Shown piece after piece: positions 26,707-37,279 of a stretch of 64,000 nucleotides of DNA (its first letter is position 1; each line of letters starts with the position of its first letter). The stretch is taken from the NCBI GenBank assembly GCA_024698705.1, contig JAILQX010000047.1:62001-126000 (forward strand), read 5' to 3'. The notes below the pieces were generated by a model. The model was not told where the DNA came from. It made no database searches and was given only the letters and a program-made list of their open reading frames with translations. Source of the stretch: Lachnospiraceae bacterium (GTDB lineage Bacteria; Bacillota; Clostridia; Lachnospirales; Lachnospiraceae). The translations under genes were made by a program, and so were the position numbers.

Positions 26707-27336
26707 ATGGCAAACGGAACAAAGGGACAGGATTCAGGGAGAGAAAACACAACAGTGAGTGAGAAAACCGACAGCAAAAAGAAACTGATCATTGATAAGG
26801 CGACAGAAGTATTTGCGGCCAAGGGATTTAGAAGTGTAACTATGAAGGATATAGTGGAGGCCTGTGAGATAAGCAGAGGCGGACTCTATCTCTATTACGG
26901 TTCCACTGAGGAAGTGTTTAAGGACGTTGTTGCTGCGCAGGATGCGGATGAATCCGATGAAAATGTTGAGAAGTTACTTGCGGAAGCCACTCCTTCACAA
27001 TTGCTTCTCTGGTTTGTCAAGGAGCAGAAGAAGGCTATATTAAGGCGCAAGAATTCTCTTGTTACTGCCAAATATGAATATGCTTTCAGTAACCGCGAAG
27101 CCGGTAATACAAAAGAAGCGAAGGATGCATTTGAGACGGCTGTAGCCGTTCTTGACAATATTTTGAAACGCGGCAATGAGAGCGGGGAATTCGAATGTGA
27201 AGATACCGCAATGTGTGCGAGAAATATGATGTATGCCATTGAGGGTATGAAGGTCTGTGCCGCAGAGTTCGGCCTCAGTGAGAAAAAAGTGGACAATGAG
27301 CTGTTATTTATCATGCAGCAGTTTATGGAAGCGTAG
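26707..27336 (+). CDS. TetR family transcriptional regulator
   Basis: Up to 209 residues. The N-terminal helix-turn-helix is typical: LIIDKATEVFAAKGFRSVTMKDIVEACEIS split by the normal turn, then GGLYLYYGSTEEVF. The C-terminal ligand domain is helical. ATG 26707 follows a -10-like TACAAT (26680-26685) by about 20 bases but has no clear ribosome-binding site; GTG 26755, preceded by AGGGAGAG, is a good alternative and would give 193 residues, a more usual TetR length. The target is unknown; it could act on itself or on the adjacent genes. Confidence 0.85.
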   Translation: MANGTKGQDSGRENTTVSEKTDSKKKLIIDKATEVFAAKGFRSVTMKDIVEACEISRGGLYLYYGSTEEVFKDVVAAQDADESDENVEKLLAEATPSQLLLWFVKEQKKAILRRKNSLVTAKYEYAFSNREAGNTKEAKDAFETAVAVLDNILKRGNESGEFECEDTAMCARNMMYAIEGMKVCAAEFGLSEKKVDNELLFIMQQFMEA

Positions 27337-27345
27337 ACTACAATG

Positions 27346-27380
27346 GTGGAATTTGGGCATGAGCCCCAATTCCACATTTA
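27346..27380 (+). terminator. Hairpin between tetR-like gene and purL
   Basis: GTGGAATTTGGGC (27346-27358) pairs with GCCCCAATTCCAC (27363-27375), leaving a 4-nt loop; only a broken T-tract follows. It probably ends the regulator transcript. Confidence 0.6.
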
Positions 27381-27411
27381 ATTTATATATTATTTAAGAA
27401 AGAGGATTTTC

Positions 27412-30400
27412 ATGAAGACAAGACGTATTTATGTTGAAAAGAAAGAGCCTTATGCCGTCAAGGCGAAAGAGCTTAAGGAGGACATCGAGAATTATCTCGG
27501 TATCAACGTGGCAGGCGTGAGAGAGCTGATCCGTTACGATGTTGAAGGTATCAATGATGATATCTACGCGACAGCGATCAAGATGATATTCAGCGAGCCG
27601 CCGGTTGATGATTATTACGAAGAAGATTTCCCGCTTACAGCGGATGAGCAGGCATTCAGTGTTGAAGCGCTTCCGGGACAGTTTGACCAGAGAGCCGATT
27701 CGGCAGAGCAGTGCCTCGGATTTATAGATGCGGACGTAAAGCCGATCGTAAAGAGTGCGATCACATATGTTGTAAAAGGCAATATCAGTGCCGAAGACAT
27801 GGAGAAGATCAAGGCATACTGTGTAAACCCCGTTGATTCAAGGATCAATGATGCACCCAAGCCGGATACACTGGTTACGGAATATGATGATCCCGAAGAT
27901 GTGAAGATATTTGACGGCTTCAAGGACATGGCTGAGGACGAGCTTAAGAAGCTTTACGACAGCCTGGGCCTTGCCATGACATTCAAGGATTTCCTTCACA
28001 TTCAGAATTATTTTAAAAATGAGGAAATGCGTGATCCCACGATGACCGAGATAAGGGTGCTTGATACTTACTGGTCGGATCATTGCAGACATACAACCTT
28101 CAGTACTGAACTTAAAAATGTGGAATTTGATGACGGTTTCTATCGTGAGCCGATCGAGACCACGTATCAGTCATACCTTGATACAAAGGATGAGATATAC
28201 AAGGACAGAACGGACAAGTTCGTATGCCTCATGGACGTGGCATTGATGGGTATGAAGAAACTGCGTGCCGACGGAAAGCTTGAGGATATGGAAGTATCCG
28301 ATGAGATCAATGCATGTTCTGTCATCGTTCCCGTGGAAATGGATTATGACGGAGAAAAGGTTACAGAGGAATGGCTTGTATTCTTTAAAAATGAAACGCA
28401 CAACCATCCTACGGAAATAGAACCTTTCGGTGGTGCCGCAACCTGTCTCGGCGGAGCGATCAGAGATCCGCTTTCCGGAAGAGGTTACGTATATCAGGCA
28501 ATGCGTGTTACGGGTGCTGCGGATCCCACGGTTCCCGTGTCTGCCACACTTAAGGGCAAGCTTCCTCAAAAGAAGCTGGTAAGAGGCGCGGCTGCCGGAT
28601 ATTCGTCATATGGAAACCAGATAGGGCTTGCAACGGGATATGTAAAGGAGATCTATCATCCGGATTACGTGGCAAAACGTATGGAAATAGGTGCCGTTAT
28701 GGGGGCCGCTCCGAGAAGATGCGTTAAAAGAGAGAATTCGGATCCCGGCGATATCATCATATTGCTCGGCGGAAGAACGGGACGAGACGGCTGTGGCGGC
28801 GCAACAGGTTCCTCAAAGGTACACACCGAGAGCTCACTCAGTACCTGCGGTGCTGAAGTCCAGAAGGGAAATGCACCTACAGAAAGAAAGATACAGAGGC
28901 TCTTCAGAAGAGAAGAAGTCGCTTCACTCATAAAGAAATGTAATGATTTCGGCGCCGGCGGTGTATCCGTTGCCATCGGAGAACTTGCAGCGGGGCTCAA
29001 GGTCAATCTTGACCTTGTTCCGAAGAAATATGCGGGCCTTGACGGGACCGAACTCGCAATATCCGAATCACAGGAGCGTATGGCTGTTGTGGTAGATCCT
29101 GCGGATGTTGATAAGTTCCTTGCATATGCGAGCGAAGAAAATCTTGAAGCGGTATGTGTTGCTACCGTTACAAAGGAGCCGAGACTTGTCCTCACATGGA
29201 GAGACAAAGAGATAGTAAATATCGCAAGAGCATTTCTTGATACAAACGGTGCTCATCAGGAGACGGATGTACGTGTACATATGCCTTCCGAGACCAATAA
29301 GGATATCGATAAGATCGCACTTGATAAGGTTGCCAAAGATATAGAAAACGACGATATTAAGTCAGCCATGACCGATACGCTGTCAGACCTCAACGTATGC
29401 TCACAGAAGGGTCTTGTGGAAATGTTTGACTCTTCGATCGGAGCAGCGAGCGTATATATGCCTTACGGCGGAAAGACACAGCTCACCGAGGTTCAGACCA
29501 TGGTTGCCAAGTTACCGGCCCTAAAAGGAAAGACGGATGTGGTTACCATGATGAGCTACGGATTTGATCCGTATGTATCAAGCTGGAGCCCGTACCACGG
29601 TGCAATCTATGCCATAACACAGTCCATGGCCAAGATCGTTGCAGCCGGCGGTGATTACAGTAAGATAAGATTCACGTTCCAGGAGTATTTCAGAAGGATG
29701 ACAGGCGAGGCAGATCGCTGGAGTCAACCGTTTGCGGCATTGCTCGGAGCTTTTGATGCGCAGATAGGATACGGTTTACCGTCTATCGGCGGAAAAGACA
29801 GCATGAGCGGCACTTTCAACGATATAGATGTTCCGCCGACCTTGGTGTCATTTGCTGTTGATATAGCAAAGACCGGAGATATCATCACTCCCGAATTCAA
29901 AAATGCAGGTGATAAGATAGTAAGATTCAGTATCGAAAGGGATGACTACGATGTTCCTGTATATGAAGAGGTCATGAAGCTCTACGATGAGATCCACAGA
30001 CTCAGCGAAGAAGGGATCATTAAGGCTGCATATGCCCTTGACAGATACGGTGTAATGGCTGCGGCAGCCAAGATGGCATTCGGTAACGGCTTCGGTGTTG
30101 AATTTGAAGGAGATGTCGAAGCAGATAAATTGTTCATGCCCGGTATGGGGGATATCATTGCCGAGATCGAGATCGATAAGCTGGCACACATAGATACTCA
30201 ATACGAGGTTGTCGGCGAGGTAACGGCTGACGGTAACTTCACATATAAGGATGCGGTCCTTACGGGTGAAGAAGCATTGAAGGCCTGGAAAGGTACGCTT
30301 GAGAAAGTATTTCCCACGAAGGCCGTTAAGGGCACGGACAAGGTTGATATGCCTCTTTACAAGGCTGATTCGGTATATATATGCAAGAACAAAGTGGCAA

Positions 30401-31197
30401 GACCTACGGTATTCATCCCGGTCATGCCCGGTACAAACTGTGAATATGATTCGGCTAAGGCATTTGAAAGAGCCGGTGCGGATGTTAAGACGGTCGTATT
30501 CAGAAATATGACCGGTTCCATGATAGAAGAAAGCTTCAAAGCCTACAAAGATGCGATTGACCAGGCACAGATCATCATGTTCCCCGGCGGCTTCTCCGCA
30601 GGTGACGAACCGGACGGCTCGGCCAAATTCTTTGCGACTGCCTTCCAGAATGAAATGATGAAGGAAGCGGTCATGAAGCTCCTCAATGAGCGTGACGGCC
30701 TTGCACTCGGAATATGTAACGGTTTCCAGGCACTCATCAAGCTCGGTCTTGTTCCGCTCGGTGAGATAGTCGGCCAGAAGGCAGATTCGCCTACACTTAC
30801 ATTTAACACGATCAACCGTCATATTTCCAAGATGGTATACACAAAGGTCGTATCAAACAAGTCTCCATGGCTTGCGGGTGCGGAAGTGGGCAAGACATAT
30901 GTAAGTCCTGCCAGCCACGGTGAAGGAAGATTCGTTGCTTCAAAGGAATGGATAGACAAGCTCATTAAAAACGGTCAGGTTGCCACGGTTTACGCCGACA
31001 ATGACGGCAACGTGAGCATGGATGAGGAATACAACATCAATGGTTCCTATATGTCCATCGAAGGCATCACATCACCCGACGGCAGATGCTTCGGCAAGAT
31101 GGCACATGCAGAACGTAGGGATGACTCCGTTGCGATCAACATCTACGGTGAACAGGATCTTGGGATATTTGAGAGCGGCGTGAAGTACTTCATGTAG
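27412..31197 (+). CDS. purL: Phosphoribosylformylglycinamidine synthase, single-chain form
   Basis: The 1261-residue enzyme carries out the ATP- and glutamine-dependent conversion of FGAR to FGAM, step four of purine synthesis. The N-terminal and two AIRS-like halves are recognisable from SDHCRHTTF, NETHNHPTEIEPFGGAATCL, GGRTGRDGCGGATGSSK and GGKDSMSGTF. The C-terminal glutaminase (about 990-1261) has MPGTNCEYD, FPGGFSAGDEPDGSAKF and nucleophile Cys1102 in LGICNGFQ, with His in SPASHGEGRF. It is the long fused form, as in proteobacteria and many clostridia, so no separate purQ/purS is required. It is not in a visible pur operon and I see no purine riboswitch upstream. SD AAGAGGA precedes the ATG. 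Confidence 0.96.
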   Translation: MKTRRIYVEKKEPYAVKAKELKEDIENYLGINVAGVRELIRYDVEGINDDIYATAIKMIFSEPPVDDYYEEDFPLTADEQAFSVEALPGQFDQRADSAEQCLGFIDADVKPIVKSAITYVVKGNISAEDMEKIKAYCVNPVDSRINDAPKPDTLVTEYDDPEDVKIFDGFKDMAEDELKKLYDSLGLAMTFKDFLHIQNYFKNEEMRDPTMTEIRVLDTYWSDHCRHTTFSTELKNVEFDDGFYREPIETTYQSYLDTKDEIYKDRTDKFVCLMDVALMGMKKLRADGKLEDMEVSDEINACSVIVPVEMDYDGEKVTEEWLVFFKNETHNHPTEIEPFGGAATCLGGAIRDPLSGRGYVYQAMRVTGAADPTVPVSATLKGKLPQKKLVRGAAAGYSSYGNQIGLATGYVKEIYHPDYVAKRMEIGAVMGAAPRRCVKRENSDPGDIIILLGGRTGRDGCGGATGSSKVHTESSLSTCGAEVQKGNAPTERKIQRLFRREEVASLIKKCNDFGAGGVSVAIGELAAGLKVNLDLVPKKYAGLDGTELAISESQERMAVVVDPADVDKFLAYASEENLEAVCVATVTKEPRLVLTWRDKEIVNIARAFLDTNGAHQETDVRVHMPSETNKDIDKIALDKVAKDIENDDIKSAMTDTLSDLNVCSQKGLVEMFDSSIGAASVYMPYGGKTQLTEVQTMVAKLPALKGKTDVVTMMSYGFDPYVSSWSPYHGAIYAITQSMAKIVAAGGDYSKIRFTFQEYFRRMTGEADRWSQPFAALLGAFDAQIGYGLPSIGGKDSMSGTFNDIDVPPTLVSFAVDIAKTGDIITPEFKNAGDKIVRFSIERDDYDVPVYEEVMKLYDEIHRLSEEGIIKAAYALDRYGVMAAAAKMAFGNGFGVEFEGDVEADKLFMPGMGDIIAEIEIDKLAHIDTQYEVVGEVTADGNFTYKDAVLTGEEALKAWKGTLEKVFPTKAVKGTDKVDMPLYKADSVYICKNKVARPTVFIPVMPGTNCEYDSAKAFERAGADVKTVVFRNMTGSMIEESFKAYKDAIDQAQIIMFPGGFSAGDEPDGSAKFFATAFQNEMMKEAVMKLLNERDGLALGICNGFQALIKLGLVPLGEIVGQKADSPTLTFNTINRHISKMVYTKVVSNKSPWLAGAEVGKTYVSPASHGEGRFVASKEWIDKLIKNGQVATVYADNDGNVSMDEEYNINGSYMSIEGITSPDGRCFGKMAHAERRDDSVAINIYGEQDLGIFESGVKYFM

Positions 31198-31230
31198 TCG
31201 TCTTATAAATGTAACAGAATATAATATTTA

Positions 31231-31261
31231 AGGAAGCGGTGAATATGACCGCTTCCTTTAT
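31231..31261 (+). terminator. Terminator of purL
   Basis: AGGAAGCGGT (31231-31240) pairs perfectly with ACCGCTTCCT (31248-31257), followed by a short T-tract. Confidence 0.8.
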
Positions 31262-31303
31262 AATATTTTATGGTTCATATAAAAGATACAGGAGGGAAAG
31301 ATC

Positions 31304-31669
31304 ATGACATACGAAGAGGTAGTTAAGAAAGCAAAAGCGATCGTTGCGAAAGGTGATGCAAGCGATATCAGGGAGCATCTGGCGATCCAGTATAACGTGA
31401 CCGGAGAGGGTTCGGGAGTTTTCTACATGGAGATAAAGGACGGACAGATATTTGTGGAGCCTTATGATTACAAGGACAGGGATATACTTGTGACAGCAGA
31501 TGCCAAGACCATACTTGACATGATGTCAGGAAAACTTGATGTCGTAAATGCATATCTTACCCATAAGATATCGGCAGTCGGAAATCTTGGCAAGGTTGAT
31601 ATACTCAAAAAACTGATAGGCAGCGCGAAGAAGACCGAGAAGGCAGCCAAATCACGCCGCCGCGCTTAA
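31304..31669 (+). CDS. SCP2 sterol-binding-domain protein
   Basis: The 121-residue protein resembles stand-alone SCP2 domains: an N-terminal helix, a beta-sheet (GSGVFYMEIKDGQIFVEPYD), then ADAKTILDMMSGKLDVVNAYLTHKISAVGNL, the family's hallmark segment, and a basic tail (AKKTEKAAKSRRRA). SCP2 domains bind hydrophobic ligands in a tunnel; in bacteria the ligand is unknown. SD GGAGGG. It is monocistronic as far as visible. Confidence 0.8.
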   Translation: MTYEEVVKKAKAIVAKGDASDIREHLAIQYNVTGEGSGVFYMEIKDGQIFVEPYDYKDRDILVTADAKTILDMMSGKLDVVNAYLTHKISAVGNLGKVDILKKLIGSAKKTEKAAKSRRRA

Positions 31670-31784
31670 ATATAACATTGTATTCATTAAAAACTTGTAG
31701 TAAAATATATAAGGTTTTTGTAAAGATGGCGTACCATGCGTGTCGGTACGTATACAATATAATGACAGAAAGGTAGTATCAGTT

Positions 31785-33062
31785 ATGGAAAACAAATGGG
31801 TGCGTGGTGCCATACCTGCTCTTTTACTTCACTGCAGTATCGGTACTGTTTATTGTTGGTCAACATTCTCCGGAGAGATTGCGAATTATATCGGTTCAAC
31901 ACCGAGTGCGGTGGGCTGGGCATTCTCACTGGCGATCTTCTTCCTGGGTATGTCAGCTGCATTTCTTGGCGATGTTGTTGAAAAGAATATTCACAGATCA
32001 TCACTTATTGCAACTGTCTGCTTCACGGCAGGTATGCTCGGTACAGGCTTGGGAATCCTGCTTAAGTCATTGCCGTTGATCTTCTTATTCTACGGATGTA
32101 TCATGGGTATCGGTCTCGGTACCGGATATCTTTCACCTGTTAAGACACTTATGCTCTGGTTCAAAGATAAGAAGGGTCTTGCGACAGGACTTGCCGTTGC
32201 AGGCTTCGGCGCTGCCAAGGCTATCGCAACACCTATCATGCAGTTCATTCTTTCAAAGTTTGATAACAACCCGGCTCCTATGTTCTTTATCATGGGCGCT
32301 GTATACTGCGTAATGATGTTTATCGGTCACATTCTTCTCAAGAAACCTTCCGACTGGGTTGAGCAGCATTCCGAGGGTGGAATAAAGGAGTTCTTCAATA
32401 CACTTGGTAATAACTTCAAAACATCATTCGGTAACAAGACATTCGTTGGTATATGGATCATGTTCTATATCAATATCACATGCGGTCTTGCTCTTATTTC
32501 ACAGGAAAAACAGATATTTACCGCAGTAGGATTAAGCCTTGGTGTATGTGCTACTCTCGGTACCGTAACGGCTATTGCAAATGCGGCAGGTCGTCTTGGC
32601 TTCTCGGCATGGGCTGATACACTTAAGGACAGAAATACGATCTACAAGCTGATCTTCATCCTGTCGATCGCATTTACAGGTGCAACAATTCTTACACAGG
32701 GTATCAAAAACGGTGCTGATTCGATAATACTTGCGGTATTATGCGTAGCTTTGCTCATTATGGTCAATGCAGGATACGGCGGTGGTTTCTCCAATGTTCC
32801 CACATTGCTTTCGGATCATTTCGGAATGGGCAAGATCTCTTCGGTTCACGGAATGTGTCTTTCGGCATGGGCATTTGCGGGACTTACAGGTAACCAGGTT
32901 GCCAATCTTATCGTTACCCATACCGGAACAAAGGAGACAAAGAACAATCCTGTAGGATATCAGAATGTTCTTTATTTCACGATCATTCTTTACGTGATCG
33001 CACTTATCGTGTGCTGTGTAATGGTACCGAAGATCAATAACAAAGAAAAAAAGGAAAACTAA
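31785..33062 (+). CDS. OFA-family major facilitator transporter
   Basis: About 425 residues from ATG 31785 (AAAGGT upstream; the frame extends 15 codons further but [20 protein letters not shown] is the normal OFA start). Twelve membrane helices are visible, with features of the oxalate/formate antiporter group: [13 protein letters not shown] in helix 1, [32 protein letters not shown] at the cytoplasmic loop 4-5 region, and [16 protein letters not shown]. It should transport a small organic anion; the substrate cannot be read. It lies 22 bases upstream of the PPi-phosphofructokinase gene and may be co-transcribed with it. Confidence 0.85.
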   Translation: MENKWVRGAIPALLLHCSIGTVYCWSTFSGEIANYIGSTPSAVGWAFSLAIFFLGMSAAFLGDVVEKNIHRSSLIATVCFTAGMLGTGLGILLKSLPLIFLFYGCIMGIGLGTGYLSPVKTLMLWFKDKKGLATGLAVAGFGAAKAIATPIMQFILSKFDNNPAPMFFIMGAVYCVMMFIGHILLKKPSDWVEQHSEGGIKEFFNTLGNNFKTSFGNKTFVGIWIMFYINITCGLALISQEKQIFTAVGLSLGVCATLGTVTAIANAAGRLGFSAWADTLKDRNTIYKLIFILSIAFTGATILTQGIKNGADSIILAVLCVALLIMVNAGYGGGFSNVPTLLSDHFGMGKISSVHGMCLSAWAFAGLTGNQVANLIVTHTGTKETKNNPVGYQNVLYFTIILYVIALIVCCVMVPKINNKEKKEN

Positions 33063-33084
33063 TACAATAAAAAGGAGAATCACA

Positions 33085-34743
33085 ATGAATCTTTCACCAC
33101 TTCAGAAAGCAAGATACGAGTACAGTCCCAAGCTTCCGGGAATGCTCAGAAACGGTATCGCAGATATCTGCGTTAAGGAAGGCAAAGATACTGAAAGCGT
33201 AGCGGATCAGGATAAGATCAAAGCTCTCTTCCCCAATACATACGGTAAGAAGGAAGTTACATTTGAGAAAGGTCAGAATACATCAGTTGCAAAGAAGCAG
33301 GTTGTAGGTGTTATCCTTTCAGGCGGACAGGCACCCGGCGGACACAATGTTATCAGCGGTCTGTACGATGCACTTAAGGCTACAAACAAGGACAATGTCC
33401 TTCTCGGATTCAAGGGCGGCCCGGACGGACTTCTCAACAACGATTACGTAGAGTTTGATGATGCATTTATCAATGCTTACAGAAATACGGGCGGATTTGA
33501 TATCATCGGTTCCGGAAGAACAAAGCTTGAGACAAAAGAGCAGTTTGGCATCGTTGCGGAAAATGCAAAGAAGAACGGACTTACGGCAGTTGTTATCATC
33601 GGCGGAGATGATTCCAACACCAATGCAGCTACTCTTGCAGAGTACATGGCAGCCAATAACACAGGCGTTCAGGTCATCGGATGTCCCAAGACTATAGACG
33701 GAGACCTTAAGAACGAAGATATCGAAGCTTCATTTGGTTTTGATACCGCAACAAAGACATACTCAGAGCTTATCGGTAACATAGAAAGAGATGCAAACTC
33801 AGCCAAGAAATACTGGCATTTCATCAAGGTTATGGGACGTAGTGCATCACACGTTGCACTTGAGTGTGCACTTGAGACACAGCCCAATATCTGCCTTATA
33901 GGTGAGGAAGTTGCAGCAAAGAAGATGTCACTCGCTCAGATCACGAATTATATCGCAGATGCGGTTGAGAAGAGAGGCAATAACGGAGAAAATTTCGGTG
34001 TGGCTATCATTCCCGAAGGTATCGTTGAATTTGTTCCCGAGTTCTCCAAGCTCATCGCTGAGATCAACGAACTTCTTGCAGGCAATAAGACAGATGAGTT
34101 CAATGCACTTCCCGACTGGAATGCAAAATATGCTTTCATCAAGAACGGATTGAGCGCTGAATCATTTGCCGTATTTGATATCCTTCCCCAGGGGATCCAG
34201 CAGCAGCTCTTCCTCGAGAGAGATCCTCACGGAAATGTTCAGGTTTCACTTATCGAGTCTGAAAAGCTCTTCTCTGAAATGGTAAAGACAGAACTTGCAA
34301 AGCGTAAAGCAGCAGGAACATATAAGGGTAAATTCGGTGCACAGCATCATTTCTTTGGCTATGAAGGAAGATGTGCATTCCCTTCAAACTTCGATGCCGA
34401 TTACTGCTATTCACTCGGATACAATGCATTCATGCTCATCCAGTACGGTTATACGGGATATCTTTCAAAGGTTTCCAACATCGCAAAGCCTGCTGAGGAG
34501 TGGGTTGCAGGCGGTATGCCCATAACCAAGATGATGAATATGGAAAGAAGAAACGGTGAAGACAAGCCGGTTATCAGAAAGGCTCTTGTAGAGCTCGACG
34601 GCAAGCCGTTCAAATACTTTGAAGCCAACAGAGAAAAGTGGGCAGTTGAGACTTGCTTCACATATCCGGGTGCGATCCAGTACTACGGACCGGCAGAAGT
34701 ATGCGACCTCACAACAAGAACACTTGCTCTTGAAAAAGGCTGA
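33085..34743 (+). CDS. pfp: Pyrophosphate-dependent 6-phosphofructokinase
   Basis: The 552-residue enzyme reversibly phosphorylates fructose 6-phosphate with pyrophosphate, a glycolytic step that saves ATP. Active-site segments: [12 protein letters not shown] (phosphate loop), [21 protein letters not shown] (GGDD rather than GGDG, the mark of PPi use), [11 protein letters not shown] (catalytic Asp) and [15 protein letters not shown]. The length of about 550 places it in the long PFP group of plants, spirochaetes and clostridia. AAAGGAG is 8 bases before the ATG. A terminator follows. Confidence 0.93.
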   Translation: MNLSPLQKARYEYSPKLPGMLRNGIADICVKEGKDTESVADQDKIKALFPNTYGKKEVTFEKGQNTSVAKKQVVGVILSGGQAPGGHNVISGLYDALKATNKDNVLLGFKGGPDGLLNNDYVEFDDAFINAYRNTGGFDIIGSGRTKLETKEQFGIVAENAKKNGLTAVVIIGGDDSNTNAATLAEYMAANNTGVQVIGCPKTIDGDLKNEDIEASFGFDTATKTYSELIGNIERDANSAKKYWHFIKVMGRSASHVALECALETQPNICLIGEEVAAKKMSLAQITNYIADAVEKRGNNGENFGVAIIPEGIVEFVPEFSKLIAEINELLAGNKTDEFNALPDWNAKYAFIKNGLSAESFAVFDILPQGIQQQLFLERDPHGNVQVSLIESEKLFSEMVKTELAKRKAAGTYKGKFGAQHHFFGYEGRCAFPSNFDADYCYSLGYNAFMLIQYGYTGYLSKVSNIAKPAEEWVAGGMPITKMMNMERRNGEDKPVIRKALVELDGKPFKYFEANREKWAVETCFTYPGAIQYYGPAEVCDLTTRTLALEKG

Positions 34744-34812
34744 TCTTACTAATGACAGACTGATATGATGAATGGCCGAACCCGGCCGCACAAAGATCTT
34801 ATCAATGATATT

Positions 34813-34847
34813 AAAGCCATGAGCCCGAAAGGACCCATGGCTTTTTT
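34813..34847 (+). terminator. Terminator of pfp
   Basis: AAAGCCATG (34813-34821) pairs with CATGGCTTT (34836-34844), followed by T-residues. Confidence 0.8.
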
Positions 34848-34862
34848 AGTGCTTTGCCGTAC

Positions 34863-34891
34863 TTCCATAAAATATCAAGATATGCTATCAT
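34863..34891 (+). promoter_or_regulatory. Promoter of glgP-malQ
   Basis: TTCCAT (34863-34868), 17 bp, TATCAT (34886-34891), with TGC directly before the -10 (extended -10). Confidence 0.65.
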
Positions 34892-34937
34892 AAACTATGT
34901 GTGAAATTATGCCCGAAAGGGGTAAGGAGAGAGGAAA

Positions 34938-37247
34938 ATGTCTTTACAGTCTACATTAAAGAGAAATATCATCGAAGATCACATCGAAGATGAACTTGTT
35001 AACATTGCCAAAACCGTGTTTGGCAAAGAACCGAAGGATTGTACCGATAAAGAGATCTATTATTGTACGCTTTATCTGGTGAAGTCTCTCAGCGAATCGA
35101 CGACATGTGTTTCGGGTAAGAAAAAGGTTTATTATATCTCAATGGAATTCCTGATCGGAAAGCTGTTGTCAAATAACCTGATAAATCTTGGAATGTATGA
35201 CAAGGTTAAGCTTGTACTTGAAAAGTACGGCAAAGACATATCTGCGATCGAAGAGCAGGAACCTGAGCCGTCACTCGGAAACGGCGGACTCGGAAGACTG
35301 GCAGCATGTTTCCTTGATTCACTTGCAACACTCGGACTTGCAGGTGACGGAATAGGCCTCAATTACCACTTCGGACTCTTTAAACAGGAATTCAAAGATC
35401 GTCTGCAGTGTGCAAAGCCCGACAAATGGATCGAGCATCCGTCATGGCTCAACAAGACGGATATTAAGTTCGATGTGGTATTCGGAGACAAGAAAGTAAC
35501 ATCGAGACTTTATGATATAGATGTTGTCGGATACGACAGCAGCGTCAACAAACTTCACCTTTTTGATATTGAGACCGTAGATGAGTCTCTCGTTAAGAAG
35601 GGTATAGATTTCAACAAGAAGAAATACGAAAAGAACCTTACGCTCTTTTTATATCCCGATGATTCGGATGAGGCCGGAAATCTGCTGAGGATATATCAGG
35701 AATATTTCCTGGTAAGCAATGCCGCACAGCTCATTCTCTGGGAAATGAGAGAGAACCATGTCGATCTGAGAAAACTCTATGATCATGTTGCGATACAGAT
35801 CAATGACACACATCCTTCCATGATCATTCCGGAGCTTATAAGGATACTGGTCGAGGAAAAGGCATTTTCGATAGATGAAGCAATAGAGGTCGTAAGCAGG
35901 ACCTGTGCATATACGAACCACACGATACTTGCGGAGGCTCTTGAAACATGGCCGCTCAAGTATCTGCAGAAGGTGGTACCTGCACTCGTTCCTTACATCA
36001 AGGAACTGGATAAGAAGGCAAAGGCTAAGTATAAGGATCCCAAGGTAGCCATAATCGACAAGGATAAGAGAGTGCATATGGCTCACATGGATATCCATTA
36101 CGGATTCTCGATCAACGGCGTGGCAGCTATCCATACAGAGATACTTAAGAACACCGAGCTGAAGCATTTTTATGATATATATCCCGAAAAATTCAACAAC
36201 AAGACCAATGGCATCACGTTCAGAAGATGGCTTATGAGCTGCAATAAGGAACTGGATTCTCTTATTTGCGAGACTATCGGCAAGGGATATAAAAAGGATG
36301 CAATGGAGCTTGAGAAACTGCTCGAGTATGCGGACGACAGGGCATTCTTAAAGAAACTCAGAAAGATAAAGGACGGAAAGAAGGAAGCGCTTGCCGCTTA
36401 CATAAAGGAGCATGAGGGTATTGAGATAGATCCGAAGTCGATATTTGATATTCAGATCAAGCGTATGCATGAGTATAAGCGTCAGCAGATGAACGCTCTT
36501 TACATCATCCACAAGTATCTGGAGATCAAGAACGGCAAACTGCCGAAGACACCGGTTACGTTTATTTTCGGTGCAAAGGCTGCGCCTGCATACATAATCG
36601 CGCAGGACATCATACATCTCATCCTGTGCCTCCAGGAGCTCATAAACAATGACCCCGATGTCAATAAGTACATCAAAGTTGTCATGGTTGAAAATTACAA
36701 TGTCAGCTACGCGGAGCGACTCATTCCGGCCTGCGATATCAGTGAACAGATATCACTTGCAAGTAAGGAGGCGAGCGGAACCGGCAATATGAAGTTCATG
36801 CTGAACGGTGCGGTGACACTCGGTACGGATGACGGAGCAAATGTTGAGATACACGAGCTTGTAGGCGACGATAACATTTACATTTTCGGTAAGAAGAGCG
36901 ATGTGGTCATAGAGCATTACGCCAAGGCCGATTATATTTCAAAGGATTATTACAACAAGAGCAAAGTCATAAAAGAAGCGGTTGATTTCATCGTAGGCAA
37001 GCAGCTTATGAAGATAGGCAGTAAGGAACATCTCACAAGACTGTATAACGAACTGCTCAACAAGGACTGGTTCATGACATTGCTCGACCTTGAGGATTAT
37101 ATAAAGGTTAAGGACAGGATATTGAGGGACTACAGCAAGAAGGAACGCTGGAATAAGATGATGCTTGTAAATATAGCAAAAGCAGGTTTCTTCTCATCCG
37201 ACAGGACCATTGCACAGTACAACGAAGACATTTGGCATCTGGACTGA
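34938..37247 (+). CDS. glgP: Glycogen/maltodextrin phosphorylase
   Basis: The 769-residue PLP enzyme releases glucose 1-phosphate from alpha-1,4-glucans. Family segments: [60 protein letters not shown], and the PLP site [15 protein letters not shown] with Lys619. It is a little shorter than the roughly 800-840 of many homologues; the N-terminal regulatory extension of animal enzymes is absent. The ATG follows GGAGAGAGG. malQ starts 33 bases downstream, so both work together in mobilising stored or imported glucan. Confidence 0.96.
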   Translation: MSLQSTLKRNIIEDHIEDELVNIAKTVFGKEPKDCTDKEIYYCTLYLVKSLSESTTCVSGKKKVYYISMEFLIGKLLSNNLINLGMYDKVKLVLEKYGKDISAIEEQEPEPSLGNGGLGRLAACFLDSLATLGLAGDGIGLNYHFGLFKQEFKDRLQCAKPDKWIEHPSWLNKTDIKFDVVFGDKKVTSRLYDIDVVGYDSSVNKLHLFDIETVDESLVKKGIDFNKKKYEKNLTLFLYPDDSDEAGNLLRIYQEYFLVSNAAQLILWEMRENHVDLRKLYDHVAIQINDTHPSMIIPELIRILVEEKAFSIDEAIEVVSRTCAYTNHTILAEALETWPLKYLQKVVPALVPYIKELDKKAKAKYKDPKVAIIDKDKRVHMAHMDIHYGFSINGVAAIHTEILKNTELKHFYDIYPEKFNNKTNGITFRRWLMSCNKELDSLICETIGKGYKKDAMELEKLLEYADDRAFLKKLRKIKDGKKEALAAYIKEHEGIEIDPKSIFDIQIKRMHEYKRQQMNALYIIHKYLEIKNGKLPKTPVTFIFGAKAAPAYIIAQDIIHLILCLQELINNDPDVNKYIKVVMVENYNVSYAERLIPACDISEQISLASKEASGTGNMKFMLNGAVTLGTDDGANVEIHELVGDDNIYIFGKKSDVVIEHYAKADYISKDYYNKSKVIKEAVDFIVGKQLMKIGSKEHLTRLYNELLNKDWFMTLLDLEDYIKVKDRILRDYSKKERWNKMMLVNIAKAGFFSSDRTIAQYNEDIWHLD

Positions 37248-37279
37248 AACAGACAAAGCACGGCTGAAATGATAAGGAC

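Noticed and set aside
27376-27411. Purine riboswitch before purL
   Set aside because: The leader is only about 35 bases after the preceding hairpin, too short for a riboswitch aptamer, and no aptamer motif is seen.
28665-29207. Long - strand open frames inside purL, and similar ones inside tig, clpX and other genes
   Set aside because: They are antisense shadows of well-identified genes and have no start signals of their own.
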